From an uncultured Prevotellaceae bacterium (GTDB lineage: Bacteria; Bacteroidota; Bacteroidia; Bacteroidales; Bacteroidaceae), in the NCBI GenBank assembly GCA_900315075.1, contig OMXV01000043.1, forward strand, positions 1 through 40,912: a stretch of 40,912 bases of DNA. Direction: 5' to 3'. Below the pieces are notes generated by a model. The model was not told where the DNA came from and searched no databases. It saw only the letters and a list, made by a program, of their open reading frames with translations. A program made the translations under genes and the position numbers. Shown here piece by piece: positions 17,301 through 25,874 of this stretch; positions within the stretch are counted from its first letter, which is position 1; each line of letters opens with the position of its first letter.

Positions 17301-17929
17301 GCTATAAGTTCCTCGGGCACGAGTTGTTCGTTTTGCAAAGCACCGCCATAGCCATAGATGCGTACCCGACTGAGACTGGAGAATCCCGCCTGCTTGATGA
17401 GTTGTTCGGTAAGCTGATACACCCCCGATGCACTCACACGTATTTTAGCCCATTTCCCCTCTGCAAGTACGGAGTTCTGGGCATAACGCATGGCAGGTTC
17501 TGTGGTGGTGATTCCCTGTATCCTATGCATTGTCGGCACTGGTTTGGCAGTGAGGCGTAGCATAAAACTCACTAAGATTTGATACTTTCCCTCACGGAAA
17601 ACCAGAGGGACAAATGAAACTTCCAAATGTCCACGCTTGCGCTCCACCACCACACGTTGCTCTATCTCGGGCAATGCGGGCAGTGTATCGGTTGTAATGG
17701 CATGATAGCGATTGATGTCTCTTTGCGACATGTCGATGAAGTCGGGATAAACAATCTCGACTGTATAGACAGAGTCGGCATAATTGTCAGGAAGTGGGAA
17801 GGAATAGCTGAAACGAGGCAACAGAGTATCGACACTCACCTCATCAGCGGTGAGATTAAAGAAATTCTGGGCAGTCGTCGTCAAGATGCCTGCCAGAATC
17901 ATTATCATTGCTATGAGTAATCGCCTCAT
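14393..17929 (-). CDS. porU: Type IX secretion system C-terminal signal peptidase/sortase PorU
   Basis: PorU is a gingipain-like (C25) cysteine peptidase on the outer surface. It removes the C-terminal domain of T9SS cargo and attaches A-LPS to it. The 1178-residue protein has a signal peptide (1-20) and the catalytic pair His685 (in DYSGHGSQ) and Cys718 (in ITASCDVSPFDDA). The 33-residue spacing equals that known for the P. gingivalis enzyme (His657/Cys690). VMGDDGNGNSHMED and ALAFFGTTRTVY are also family-typical. The end (VDVFDVSGRQLW, then LQTGVYLYRVRV) is itself a T9SS-type C-terminal domain, as expected for PorU, which keeps its CTD. It heads the porU-porV-ispF group. Confidence 0.95.
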   Translation of the reverse strand: MRRLLIAMIMILAGILTTTAQNFFNLTADEVSVDTLLPRFSYSFPLPDNYADSVYTVEIVYPDFIDMSQRDINRYHAITTDTLPALPEIEQRVVVERKRGHLEVSFVPLVFREGKYQILVSFMLRLTAKPVPTMHRIQGITTTEPAMRYAQNSVLAEGKWAKIRVSASGVYQLTEQLIKQAGFSSLSRVRIYGYGGALQNEQLVPEELIATDDLKEVATCIVDGRRLFYAQGPVSWSKKDEMKRTRNPYSDYGYYFLTESDGDPLAVDSAAFIHSFYPSPADYHSLHEVDGYSWFHGGRNLFENSAIEYGNNKQYILSNPSTDTKGRMAVAVTTGNNSTVRVLLNGKEIGTIVARLSDPKYDKGAEATKIFEVNNLSANDTVTIENISGSTARLDYIDIYTASPRKAPDLTSQTIPTPEFVYGITNQNLHAHTAADMIIIIPTSQKLRAQAQRIADMHEQRDSLRVRIVPADEIFNEFSSGTPDANAYRRYLKMLYDRAQTDADMPRYLLLFGDGVWDNRMLTSDCRNFSPDDFLLCFESENSFNEIHCYVDDGFYGLLDDDEGLNPKSSDKLDLAIGRFPVHNEEDAKTMVDKTINYAANIDAGSWQNVIMVMGDDGNGNSHMEDANKAAEVITSQHPGYIVKKVMWDAYTRETSATGNSYPGATKAIKAQQSSGALIMDYSGHGSQISISHERVLSLQDFQEFNNTHMPLWITASCDVSPFDDAATCIGMEAVLNKKGGALAFFGTTRTVYQHYNARINQAFIKHVLAINNGRRTTMGEAQRLAKNEMITSGQDLTDNKLQYSLLGDPALPLNVPTLSVVIDSIDGKATSQEITMRAGSTIRVKGHIERNAMKDISFNGLMTATVRDSEEKVICKGQADDTKSIYSYYDRQNVLFNGSDNVTNGEFAFSFAVPMDINYSSGKGLMNIYAVNDEHTLEAHGACDKFIVGGSDELDNDSIGPSIYCYLNTPSFSNGGDVNTTPYFVAQITDKDGINAAGTGIGHDLELIIDDEMARTYVLNDNFTFDFGSYTSGNTYYSIPSLTPGRHTLKFRAWDVLNNSSTATLSFNVVDALKPTLYSVSCTNNPATTSTTFIINHDRTGSNMDVEIDVFDVSGRQLWIHNETGVSTDGAYTVDWDLTIDGGRRLQTGVYLYRVRVACDGSAQVSKAKKLIVINNN

Positions 17930-18035
17930 CTATTGTCAAATATGTCTGAAATATCACAACGACAGGACACTCCAGACATTATAATAACGTAGTTTGAATC
18001 TTTTTATTGTGTCAGCGCCCTATAGCATGAATTAT

Positions 18036-18050
18036 CGTTGTACGACAACG
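18036..18050. other. Small palindrome in the porU-helicase divergent gap
   Basis: CGTTGT (18036-18041) and ACAACG (18045-18050) flank a 3-base centre. It lies between two divergent genes, so it could be an operator, but nothing else supports that. The rest of the gap 17930-18185 contains only the helicase promoter. Confidence 0.3.
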
Positions 18051-18103
18051 AGTATAAGAAACTTATGAAAAGTTAAATAATAGTAGATAAATAGTGTATA
18101 ATT

Positions 18104-18133
18104 TTGTCACAAATGATACTTTTAGTATATTTG
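18104..18133 (+). promoter_or_regulatory. Promoter of the Pif1-like helicase gene
   Basis: TTG (18104-18106), a 19-bp spacer and TATATTTG (18126-18133) exactly match the Bacteroidetes consensus. The start codon lies 52 bases further on. Confidence 0.85.
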
Positions 18134-18185
18134 CAGAATGCTGAAATCGCAGGTGTTAAGCTTAGCCACATTAAATTAAGAGTCA

Positions 18186-20363
18186 ATGGAGAAGAATAGA
18201 GAATTAAGGATAGCATGGGACTTTGTAGAGAATACCGGGAAGAGCATTTTTCTTACTGGGAAGGCGGGAACAGGAAAGACAACGTTTCTAAAGACTGTTA
18301 TGGAGAAGTCGCGCAAACGCTCCATTGTGGTTGCTCCGACAGGTGTGGCTGCCATCAATGCCGGCGGCGTGACCATCCACTCGTTTTTTCAACTGCCACT
18401 GTCGCCCTACGTTCCCAACTCGAAGATAAAAAACCGCTTTGACTTCAAGAAAGAGAAACGTCGCCTCATTGCCTCGCTCGACCTACTCATCATCGACGAG
18501 ATATCAATGGTTCGTTGCGACTTGCTCGATGCCATCGACACTGTGCTTCGCCGTTTCCGCAACCACTATCTGCCCTTCGGCGGTGTGCAATTGCTGATGA
18601 TTGGCGACCTGCAACAATTGACCCCTGTGGTGACACCTGAAGACAAGGCTATGCTCGACCCCTACTACGACACACCCTACTTCTTCGGTTCAAAAGCCTT
18701 AGCAGAGACAGACTATGTAACGATCCAACTCGAAAAAGTCTATCGCCAACAAGATGATGCCTTTCTCACTATTCTCAACCATATCCGTAACAACCGTGCT
18801 ACCGACATCGACTTAGCAACCCTTAATGCCCGCTGCCATCCATCATTCCGTCCCAGCGCCGAAGATGACTATATCCGTCTGACCACCCACAACCGCTTTG
18901 CCGACCAATACAACGAGAGAGAACTGGAGCGTATCCAACGTCCACTCTTCACCTACCATGCAGAAATCGAAGGCACATTCCCAGAATTCTCCTATCCTAC
19001 AGGTGAGACACTCCAACTGAAAGTGGGCACACAAGTGATGTTCGTGAAAAATGACCCCTCTGGCGACCATCTTTACTACAATGGTCGCATTGGCAAGGTG
19101 GTCTATTTAGACCGAACAACCATCAAGGTGCATTGTCCCGGCGACTACGACGACATCGAAGTGCAACCATTGATATGGGAAAATGCCACTTACACTCTGA
19201 ATGACACAACCCACGAAATAGAGACAGAAATCAAAGGGACCTTCAAGCAATACCCATTGCGCCTGGCTTGGTCGATAACCATCCATAAGAGTCAGGGCCT
19301 AACATTCGACCATGCCATTATCGATGCAAGCGAGTCGTTTGCACCCGGACAGGTGTATGTGGCACTGAGCCGATGCCGCACAATAGAGGGAATGGTACTG
19401 TCGTCACCGTTGCCGCGCCATGCTATTATCAACGACGTACGAGTGGATAACTACATATCGACACAGGAGCGAAACACCCAACTGAGTGTCGAGCGACTAC
19501 CACAGCTCAAGGAAGAATACCATCGACTGCTACTGCTTGAACTTTTCGACTTCTCTCCTATCCTCCACCAGCAGGAATATATGGTGCGCATCTTCGTGGA
19601 GTATTTCTCACGTAGCTACGCCCAACTCGAACAGCTACATAAGCAGACATTGGAATCGCTTCGGACAAAAGTAATCGACATAGCAGACAGATGGCTGTCA
19701 ATGATACGACAGGCTCCCATCGCCACCCTTCACGGTGAGACATTTTTAGAGAGAGCGAAGAAAAGTGCCGACTACTTTGCTGCTACCCTTACCCAACTCC
19801 TTGCCAGGCCTACCCGACTGAGTGCTGAAGTGCAAACAGGCAATAAGCAGGCAGCAAGCCGTATAGAAAGTACACTACCAGAATTGCGACAGACATGGCA
19901 AGCAAAAGTTCGGCTATTACAGAAGATTTCCACCAAGGGTTTCTCCATCACCACCTATCTGAGAGAAAAGCAGATGACCCTACTCGACAGTATGGAGGCG
20001 GATGACTCTCAAAAGAAAAGGCAGGCTACAAGCAAGAAGAAAGGGAATGAGTCTAAGAAAAGCAAAGTTCCCAAGGAAAAGACACATGAAATATCACTGC
20101 GGATGTTCAAGGCAGGAATGAAACCGGAAAAGATTGCCCGTGAGCGTGGACTTGCATTATCCACCATTTTCACCCACCTGACAAGAAATATGGAGAGCGA
20201 CAACATTGATATCCGACAGTTGGTGAGCGAAGAACATCTGCAGGAAATTGAAAGAGTAATAGAACTTGTCGGCTCTACAGACAACACCAGTGCCATCAAG
20301 GCTCTCTGCCCACCCGACATCAACTATGCAGAAATAAATTTAGTTGTAAGGAATAGAAGTTAG
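18186..20363 (+). CDS. Pif1-like superfamily 1 DNA helicase with C-terminal helix-turn-helix tail
   Basis: The 725-residue protein has Walker A GKAGTGKT (25-32), APTGVAAINAGGVTIHSFF, Walker B IIDEISM (Asp104/Glu105), GDLQQLTPV and the C-terminal SF1 motif SITIHKSQGLTFDHAIID and VALSRCR. These features match the bacterial Pif1/RecD-like helicases that work 5'-to-3' on replication or recombination intermediates. After about residue 420 there is a helical region, a Lys-rich linker (about 600-625), and a small domain (ISLRMFKAGMKPEKIAR...STIFTHL, about 637-700). That domain resembles the HTH_40-type tail found on some helicases and probably binds DNA. It is a single-gene unit ending at a bidirectional terminator. 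Confidence 0.9.
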   Translation: MEKNRELRIAWDFVENTGKSIFLTGKAGTGKTTFLKTVMEKSRKRSIVVAPTGVAAINAGGVTIHSFFQLPLSPYVPNSKIKNRFDFKKEKRRLIASLDLLIIDEISMVRCDLLDAIDTVLRRFRNHYLPFGGVQLLMIGDLQQLTPVVTPEDKAMLDPYYDTPYFFGSKALAETDYVTIQLEKVYRQQDDAFLTILNHIRNNRATDIDLATLNARCHPSFRPSAEDDYIRLTTHNRFADQYNERELERIQRPLFTYHAEIEGTFPEFSYPTGETLQLKVGTQVMFVKNDPSGDHLYYNGRIGKVVYLDRTTIKVHCPGDYDDIEVQPLIWENATYTLNDTTHEIETEIKGTFKQYPLRLAWSITIHKSQGLTFDHAIIDASESFAPGQVYVALSRCRTIEGMVLSSPLPRHAIINDVRVDNYISTQERNTQLSVERLPQLKEEYHRLLLLELFDFSPILHQQEYMVRIFVEYFSRSYAQLEQLHKQTLESLRTKVIDIADRWLSMIRQAPIATLHGETFLERAKKSADYFAATLTQLLARPTRLSAEVQTGNKQAASRIESTLPELRQTWQAKVRLLQKISTKGFSITTYLREKQMTLLDSMEADDSQKKRQATSKKKGNESKKSKVPKEKTHEISLRMFKAGMKPEKIARERGLALSTIFTHLTRNMESDNIDIRQLVSEEHLQEIERVIELVGSTDNTSAIKALCPPDINYAEINLVVRNRS

Positions 20364-20407
20364 TTAGAAGTTAGAAGTTGCTAAAGTCAAATTTGAAAGT
20401 TGAGAAT

Positions 20408-20441
20408 AAAAATGCGGACGCTTAATTGCATCCGCATTTTT
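20408..20441. terminator. Bidirectional terminator between helicase and thrS
   Basis: AAAAATGCGGA (20408-20418) pairs with TCCGCATTTTT (20431-20441), an 11-bp stem with A-run and T-run flanks. The two flanking genes converge here. Confidence 0.9.
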
Positions 20442-20484
20442 AGTATTTACAGGGGATTTCTCCTACATTGCCACTAATTCCTAA

Positions 20485-22455
20485 CTAATCTTTCGGTTGG
20501 ATGTTGGTAGCCTCCAGCATCTGAGCCACTTCGTCGGTAATACGCTGGGCAAAATCCTGCATCGACATGGTAGCCTGTTCACCACCACCTTGCTTACGCA
20601 TAGAAACAAGCCCCTCTGCACTTTCCTTCTCACCCACGATAACCATATAAGGCACACGATTCAGTTCATTGTCGCGAATCTTGCGGCCAATTTTCTCATT
20701 ACGGTCATCAATCTCAGCACGAATACCCTGACTGTCAAGATAACGAGCCACTTCCTGGGCATAATCATTAAATTTCTCAGAGATGGGCAGGATAGCCACT
20801 TGCTCAGGTGTGAGCCAAAGTGGGAAATGACCTGCAGTATGCTCAATGAGCACAGCTGTGAAACGCTCCATCGAGCCGAAGGGTGCACGGTGAACCATCA
20901 CTGGTGTTTGCTTAGAGTTGTCTTCAGCGGTATATTCAAGTTTGAAACGTTGCGGCAAGTTGTAGTCCACCTGAATGGTACCGAGTTGCCAACGGCGTCC
21001 TATAGCATCTTTGACCATGAAGTCGAGTTTAGGTCCATAGAAAGCAGCCTCACCATATTCAATTTTAGCATCCAGACCTTTTTCACGACAAGCATCGATA
21101 ATAGCCTGCTCACTTTCCTCCCAAATCTCGTCGCTACCAATATATTTCTCGGTATCTTTAGGGTCGCGCAGGGAAATCTGTGCCTCGAAATTATCAAACT
21201 TGAAGATTTTAAACACAGCCTGTATGATGTCCATCACGCGAAGGAATTCATTTTTCACTTGGTCGGGACGGCAGAAGATGTGCGCATCATCTTGAGTAAA
21301 AGAGCGTACACGGGTGAGACCATGCAACTCACCGCTCTTCTCATAGCGATAGACAGTGCCAAATTCTGCGATACGCAGTGGCAGGTCCTTATACGAACGG
21401 GGTTTGCTGGCAAACACCTCACAATGGTGAGGACAGTTCATGGGTTTGAGCATATATTCCTCGTCCTCTTCAGGTGTGTGGATAGGCTGGAAAGAGTCCT
21501 TGCCATAATGAGCATAGTGACCAGAAGTGACATAAAGATTCTTGCTACCGATATGTGGTGTAATAACTTCTTGATAGCCAAAACGTTTCTGTATCTTACG
21601 CAACATATCTTGCAGGCGCAGACGCAGGTCTGTTCCCTTGGGCAACCAGATAGGGAGTCCTTTGCCAACTCGCTCAGAGAACATAAATAGTTCCATCTCT
21701 TTGCCTATCTTGCGGTGGTCACGCTTCTTGGCCTCCTCGAGCATCACAAGATATTCATCGAGCATCTTCTTCTTGGGGAATGATATGCCATAGATACGTG
21801 TCATCTGTTCACGCTTGGCATCGCCACGCCAGAAAGCACCGGCCACGCTGGTGATTTTGAGTGCCTTAATAGCCCCCGTACTCATCAAGTGCGGACCACG
21901 ACAAAGGTCTGTGAAAGCACCCTGTGTGTAAGTGGATATGGTACCATCCTCAAGGTCCTGCTCAATATGCTCACACTTGTAGTTCTGTCCGTCGTCGGCA
22001 AACTCTTTGAGTGCGTCGGCCTTTGATATGTCGCGACGTACCACTGGCTCATTTTTCTTGGCCAGTTCCATCATCTTTGCCTCGATTTTGGGGAAGTCAC
22101 TCTCAGAGATAACATCGCCCTCACGGGGCATCACATCATAGAAGAAACCATTTTCTACTGCCGGTCCAAATCCGAACTGTATGCCAGGATAGAGCTCCTG
22201 AAGTGCCTCAGCGAGGAGGTGTGCACTGGTGTGCCAGAAGGTGTGTTTACCTTCTTCATCCTCAAACTTATAAAGTGCGATTTGAGCATCGTCCATAATA
22301 GGGCGATTGAGCTCTACTGTCTCGCCGTTTACTCCGCAAGATACAACGTTGCGTGCGAGGGCCGGCGAAATGCTCTCGGCGATTTGTAAACCCGTGACAC
22401 CCTGTTCGTATTCACGTATGTTGCCATCGGGGAAAGTGATTTTTATCATATACAA
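20485..22455 (-). CDS. thrS: Threonyl-tRNA synthetase
   Basis: ThrS charges tRNA-Thr and edits Ser-tRNA-Thr. The 656-residue protein has the TGS domain (about 1-62), the editing domain with [11 protein letters not shown] and CRGPHL, the class II core with [10 protein letters not shown] (zinc Cys341, equivalent to E. coli Cys334) and [16 protein letters not shown], and the anticodon-binding domain ([11 protein letters not shown], about 560-656). The start may be ATG 22455 or 22449, both near MIKITFPDG. In many Bacteroidetes thrS is followed by infC-rpmI-rplT. Here it is followed by a terminator and a convergent helicase. The TPR gene lies upstream across an octamer fold-back repeat. Confidence 0.97.
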   Translation of the reverse strand: MYMIKITFPDGNIREYEQGVTGLQIAESISPALARNVVSCGVNGETVELNRPIMDDAQIALYKFEDEEGKHTFWHTSAHLLAEALQELYPGIQFGFGPAVENGFFYDVMPREGDVISESDFPKIEAKMMELAKKNEPVVRRDISKADALKEFADDGQNYKCEHIEQDLEDGTISTYTQGAFTDLCRGPHLMSTGAIKALKITSVAGAFWRGDAKREQMTRIYGISFPKKKMLDEYLVMLEEAKKRDHRKIGKEMELFMFSERVGKGLPIWLPKGTDLRLRLQDMLRKIQKRFGYQEVITPHIGSKNLYVTSGHYAHYGKDSFQPIHTPEEDEEYMLKPMNCPHHCEVFASKPRSYKDLPLRIAEFGTVYRYEKSGELHGLTRVRSFTQDDAHIFCRPDQVKNEFLRVMDIIQAVFKIFKFDNFEAQISLRDPKDTEKYIGSDEIWEESEQAIIDACREKGLDAKIEYGEAAFYGPKLDFMVKDAIGRRWQLGTIQVDYNLPQRFKLEYTAEDNSKQTPVMVHRAPFGSMERFTAVLIEHTAGHFPLWLTPEQVAILPISEKFNDYAQEVARYLDSQGIRAEIDDRNEKIGRKIRDNELNRVPYMVIVGEKESAEGLVSMRKQGGGEQATMSMQDFAQRITDEVAQMLEATNIQPKD

Positions 22456-22491
22456 CTTGATAAGGTTTAGATTTCAGTCTTTTGTAAGGTG

Positions 22492-22499
22492 CAAAGGTA
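22492..22499 (-). promoter_or_regulatory. -7 element for thrS
   Basis: CAAAGGTA reads TACCTTTG on the minus strand. The -33 position is TTT rather than TTG. It lies between the octamer array and the thrS start, giving a leader of about 30 nt. Confidence 0.65.
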
Positions 22500-22547
22500 C
22501 AATAATATTCTGAAACTAAAAAATTTTGTAGGAAATATAAATTTTGA

Positions 22548-22752
22548 GGTTATGAGGTTATAAGGTTGTGAGGTTATGAGGTTATAAGATTGTGAGGTTA
22601 TAAGGTTGTGAGGTTATGAGGTTGTGAGGTTGTGAGGTTATGAGGTTATGAGGTTGTGAGGTGAAATTACTATTTTTCCCCAACATGTGCATATTTCACC
22701 TTACAACCTGCAAGCGAAGCGACCTTATAACCTGCAAGCGAAGCGACCTTAC
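22548..22752. repeat. Octamer array plus fold-back element between TPR gene and thrS
   Basis: Fourteen consecutive octamers of type GGTTRTRA run from 22548 to 22659 without a phase slip. They end in GGTGAAAT (22660-22667). AGGTTGTGAGGTGAAAT (22651-22667) pairs with ATTTCACCTTACAACCT (22693-22709), a 17-bp arm with one mismatch, across a 25-nt spacer. The right side carries two copies of the 16-bp core (minus-strand GGTCGCTTCGCTTGCA) separated by one octamer. It stops exactly at the stop codon of the TPR gene. The element fills nearly the whole gap. Confidence 0.9.
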
Positions 22753-24719
22753 TTTGCATTTTGCTTAATCATGCTGTAGGCACTATATATACCTAATTCG
22801 CCAGCCTTACTAAGGTCTTCAATACCCTGTTCACGTTTTCCGGCATTGATACGTGCCAATCCACGATTGTAGTATGCCTCAGCGAGATGTGGATTGCCCT
22901 CAATGGCTTTCGTATAATCGTCGATAGCTCCTTGCAGGTCGCCTTTGGCTAATTTGAGGTTACCACGGTCGAATAGAATATAGGGGTTATTGGGAGAGAA
23001 CTCCAGTGCCTTAGTAAAATCATCCATTGCAGCTCCTTCCCTAATTTCCGTCTCTGCCACCTGTGCGTTTGTAGCCTTACCTTCCTGGCTCAAGCATACA
23101 GCCCTGTGCCAATAAGCTAAAGCCATGTTGTTGTCAATTTCCAGGCATGTATTAAGGTCGTCGATGGCGTCAGCATAGTTTTGCACCACGGAACTTGCCA
23201 CAGCACGACGGAGCAACAAATTTTTAGATTGCTGCAAATCGGAGGAAGCCTGTATCTCTGCCGCAAGGGTGTCGATGAGTGCGAACATCTGCTGGCTCTG
23301 TTCTTCGGTCATCGACACAGGGTTGCAATTCAGGCGTATTGTAGGCTTTGGAGTGTTTTTACGATTGTAGTCATCGACAAGGTTGTCGAAGACCTGGTAT
23401 GACTTGATGACATTGGCATAGGGGAAATACGACAGTGTGTACATGGGCATATAGTCAGTTTCTACCTTGCGGTTCTGCACCTTGCCACGGTAGATGTTGT
23501 CATACTCAAACTCATGCTCCACAACTTCTTCATCCTCAACCACATACTGGTTATATTTGCTCATATCGATTTCGCTCTTTTTACGTGTCTGCCTCAACTG
23601 TTCCTTACTCCATCTCTGCTGCATACCCACACGTTTTCCCATCTGTGCTTGGAAGATTTTGAATTCATCCAGTTCAGCCTGTGCTGTCATACCTAACCGT
23701 CGATAACATTCAGCACGGTTGGCGAGCCCCATCCAGAAATTGGGATATTGGTCAATGATTTTCGTATAATCCCGTATTGCGTCACGTAGTTTTCCCGTCT
23801 TGTGCAGGAGGATAGCTCGGTTGAGAGTCGCCATGAGGTTATTGGGTTCCATTTTGAGCACATAGTCGAAGTCGCTAATCGCGCGGTTGTCGTCACCGAC
23901 CTGTATGCGTAGCAGTCCACGGTTATAGTGTGCGAGAAAGTTCTCTGGGTCGAGTTCGATAGCCTTGTCGTAATCTTCCATCGCCCCCCTGAGATTATTG
24001 GAGTTGAGTCGTGCTAATGCCCGGTTCACATAGTTAGGCACCATATTAGGTTTGAGGCGGATGGCCTTCGTTAGTTGTTCGTCAACATCCTTCCATTGTT
24101 CCTTTGCTAAGCTGATACTGGCACGTGTCATCCACATCTCGGCATCGTAAGGGTCTTTTTCCAATGCCTTATCGAGCCATACGGTGGCATTGACAGTATC
24201 TTTTTGCTGCAGATAGACGCTGGCTTTGACGGAATAGGCCCTTGAGTAGTTGCTCCATTTCGATATGATAGTGTCAAGGTCGTGGTGTGCATGCTCATAA
24301 TCTTTCAGTTCGAGCCGACACAACATTCGGTTGAACCAATAGTTTTGAGCAGACGGACTGTCTTTCAGCGCCCTATCGTAATCGGAAATAGCCCCTTCGT
24401 ATTTTCCCTGCCTAATGCGACACAGTCCTCGCAAGTCATAAAGATTGACGACGTAGGGATTGAGTTTGATGGCCTCGTCACAGTCGTTTTCCGCACCCAC
24501 GAAGTCATCAAGGTAGAATTTAGCCACGCCACGAAGAAACCATGGTTCATAGAGATATGGTTTTGAAAGGATAGCTCGGTTGAAATGTTGTATGGCCAGA
24601 ATGTAATCCTCATAATACAAAGCACTTCTGCCGCTCATAATCAATCTGTCGACATTAAACTGTGCCGACGCTGTGAGCGGCAGAAGTACCATGCAAAGGA
24701 TAAACAGTCTTCTTGCCAT
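22749..24719 (-). CDS. Secreted tetratricopeptide-repeat protein
   Basis: The 656-residue protein has a signal peptide (1-19, LLPLTASA) and two blocks of TPR repeats. The first block (about 22-365) carries repeated words such as YDRALKDSPSAQNYWFNR, YDKAIELDPENFLAHYNRG and RDYTKIIDQYPNFWMGLANR. A non-repeat middle (about 365-490) contains METDYMPMYTLSYFPYANV-like sequence. A second TPR block follows (about 490-645). TPRs are protein-interaction scaffolds, so a periplasmic assembly role is likely, but no partner can be named. It lies between def and thrS, each gap being filled by an octamer fold-back element. Confidence 0.88.
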   Translation of the reverse strand: MARRLFILCMVLLPLTASAQFNVDRLIMSGRSALYYEDYILAIQHFNRAILSKPYLYEPWFLRGVAKFYLDDFVGAENDCDEAIKLNPYVVNLYDLRGLCRIRQGKYEGAISDYDRALKDSPSAQNYWFNRMLCRLELKDYEHAHHDLDTIISKWSNYSRAYSVKASVYLQQKDTVNATVWLDKALEKDPYDAEMWMTRASISLAKEQWKDVDEQLTKAIRLKPNMVPNYVNRALARLNSNNLRGAMEDYDKAIELDPENFLAHYNRGLLRIQVGDDNRAISDFDYVLKMEPNNLMATLNRAILLHKTGKLRDAIRDYTKIIDQYPNFWMGLANRAECYRRLGMTAQAELDEFKIFQAQMGKRVGMQQRWSKEQLRQTRKKSEIDMSKYNQYVVEDEEVVEHEFEYDNIYRGKVQNRKVETDYMPMYTLSYFPYANVIKSYQVFDNLVDDYNRKNTPKPTIRLNCNPVSMTEEQSQQMFALIDTLAAEIQASSDLQQSKNLLLRRAVASSVVQNYADAIDDLNTCLEIDNNMALAYWHRAVCLSQEGKATNAQVAETEIREGAAMDDFTKALEFSPNNPYILFDRGNLKLAKGDLQGAIDDYTKAIEGNPHLAEAYYNRGLARINAGKREQGIEDLSKAGELGIYSAYSMIKQNAK

Positions 24720-24728
24720 AATACATAA

Positions 24729-24859
24729 GGTTGTGAGGTTATGAGGTTGTAAGGTTGTGAGGTTATGAGGTTATGAGGTTGTAAGGTTGTGCGGTGAATT
24801 TACCTTATTCCTCCAATCAGTGCATATTTCACTTCAAAACCAGCAAGCGAATCGACCAA
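24729..24859. repeat. Octamer array plus degenerate fold-back element between def and TPR gene
   Basis: Eight in-phase octamers (24729-24792) lead to GGTGAATT (24793-24800). A 25-nt spacer (24801-24825) matches the spacer at 22668-22692 at most positions and is equally long. The right side reads in octamers on the minus strand (GGTCGATT, CGCTTGCT, GGTTTTGA, AGTGAAAT). The same architecture as the neighbouring element, but more diverged. It abuts the TPR start codon. On the coding strand the leader reads CTCATAACCTCACAACCTT, as at rhaM. Confidence 0.87.
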
Positions 24860-24888
24860 CACACTACGCTACCTCACGACCTAATCAT

Positions 24889-25452
24889 CTATTTTTGCGG
24901 AGCCGGTTTTGTGCGATATGGGCAGCGGTATTTACCTTGTGTAAATGCCCTGAGTTTGCTCTTCACCATCTGTTGGCGGAAAGCCGAGATACGGTCGGTG
25001 AAGACTTTTCCCTCAAGATGGTCAAACTCATGCTGCATGACCCTTGCCAAATAGCCATCCACCCATTCGTCGTGCTGTACAAACTGTTCATCTTGATAGG
25101 TGACATGGATACGCTTAGCTCTTGTAACCCGTTCATGTAATCCTGGCAAACTGAGACAACCTTCCTCTTTTGTGTCGGTATCGCTATCGTCAAGTTCCAC
25201 GATATGCGGATTGATATAGACATGTCTGAAACCCTTATACTCTGGCATGTCCTCAGCGAGCAAGTCGAGATCGATAACAACAAGTCGGATAGACTTTCCC
25301 ACCTGAGGCGCAGCAAGTCCTATTCCCTCAGAATCTGCCAAAGTATCCCACATATCCTGTTTCAACTGCTCAAGACCTGGATAGTCGGGTGTGATGTCCT
25401 GTGCCACTTTTCTAAGCACGGGATGCCCATAAATATAAATAGGTAAAATCAT
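24889..25452 (-). CDS. def: Peptide deformylase
   Basis: Def removes the N-formyl group from new proteins, using a ferrous or zinc ion. The 187-residue protein has the three signatures: GIGLAAPQVG (43-52), EGCLSLPG (97-104, metal ligand Cys99) and HEFDH (141-145, metal ligands His141/His145, catalytic Glu142). Length is normal. Its start overlaps the end of ruvX (ATGA-type overlap at 25449-25452), which indicates coupled translation in the order SPOR protein, ruvX, def. Confidence 0.96.
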   Translation of the reverse strand: MILPIYIYGHPVLRKVAQDITPDYPGLEQLKQDMWDTLADSEGIGLAAPQVGKSIRLVVIDLDLLAEDMPEYKGFRHVYINPHIVELDDSDTDTKEEGCLSLPGLHERVTRAKRIHVTYQDEQFVQHDEWVDGYLARVMQHEFDHLEGKVFTDRISAFRQQMVKSKLRAFTQGKYRCPYRTKPAPQK

Positions 25453-25865
25453 TTTCTTCTTGATTCCAAAAAACTTTGCAAAATAATGGTTGCACTGATT
25501 TCATCTACGAGAGCCTTGTCCTGTCGGGCTTTCCGTCTCAGTCCTCCTTGTATCATGGCCTGATGAGCAAGAACCGATGTGAACCGCTCGTCATAATATA
25601 CAACAGGCACTTGTGGATGTTTGTTTTTCCAATTATCCACGAACTGCCTCACACGCTGCAGGTTTTCGCTTGGTTGCCCATTGGGCTGTTTAGGCTCTCC
25701 CACCACCAACATCTCAACATCTTCACGCTCCATGTATTCTTCAAGAAACTTCATAAGTTGAGACGTAGCAACAGTCGCCAATCCGCCAGCTATAATCTGC
25801 AGCGGATCGGTGACTGCCAATCCTGTTCGTTTTTTTCCGTAATCTACGGATAATATTCTTGCCAC
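25449..25865 (-). CDS. ruvX: Putative pre-16S rRNA nuclease / Holliday junction resolvase-like YqgF (RuvX)
   Basis: The 138-residue RNase H-fold protein has ARILSVDYGKKRTGLA (catalytic-type Asp7), VVGEPKQPNGQPSENLQRV, the acidic motif YYDERFTS and VDEISATIILQSFL. YqgF proteins act in 16S rRNA 5'-end maturation and were earlier proposed as Holliday junction resolvases. The rRNA role is better supported in E. coli. The gene lies 9 bases after the SPOR lipoprotein gene and overlaps def, so it is part of one transcript. Confidence 0.93.
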   Translation of the reverse strand: MARILSVDYGKKRTGLAVTDPLQIIAGGLATVATSQLMKFLEEYMEREDVEMLVVGEPKQPNGQPSENLQRVRQFVDNWKNKHPQVPVVYYDERFTSVLAHQAMIQGGLRRKARQDKALVDEISATIILQSFLESRRK

Positions 25866-25874
25866 TTGGCGTGC

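Noticed and set aside
20497-21690. Plus-strand 397-codon open frame opposite thrS
   Set aside because: It is a long shadow of thrS codon usage. The protein has no coherent domain, and thrS on the other strand is certain.
22548-24859. CRISPR array
   Set aside because: The repeats are contiguous 8-bp units without unique spacers, and no cas gene is in the window.
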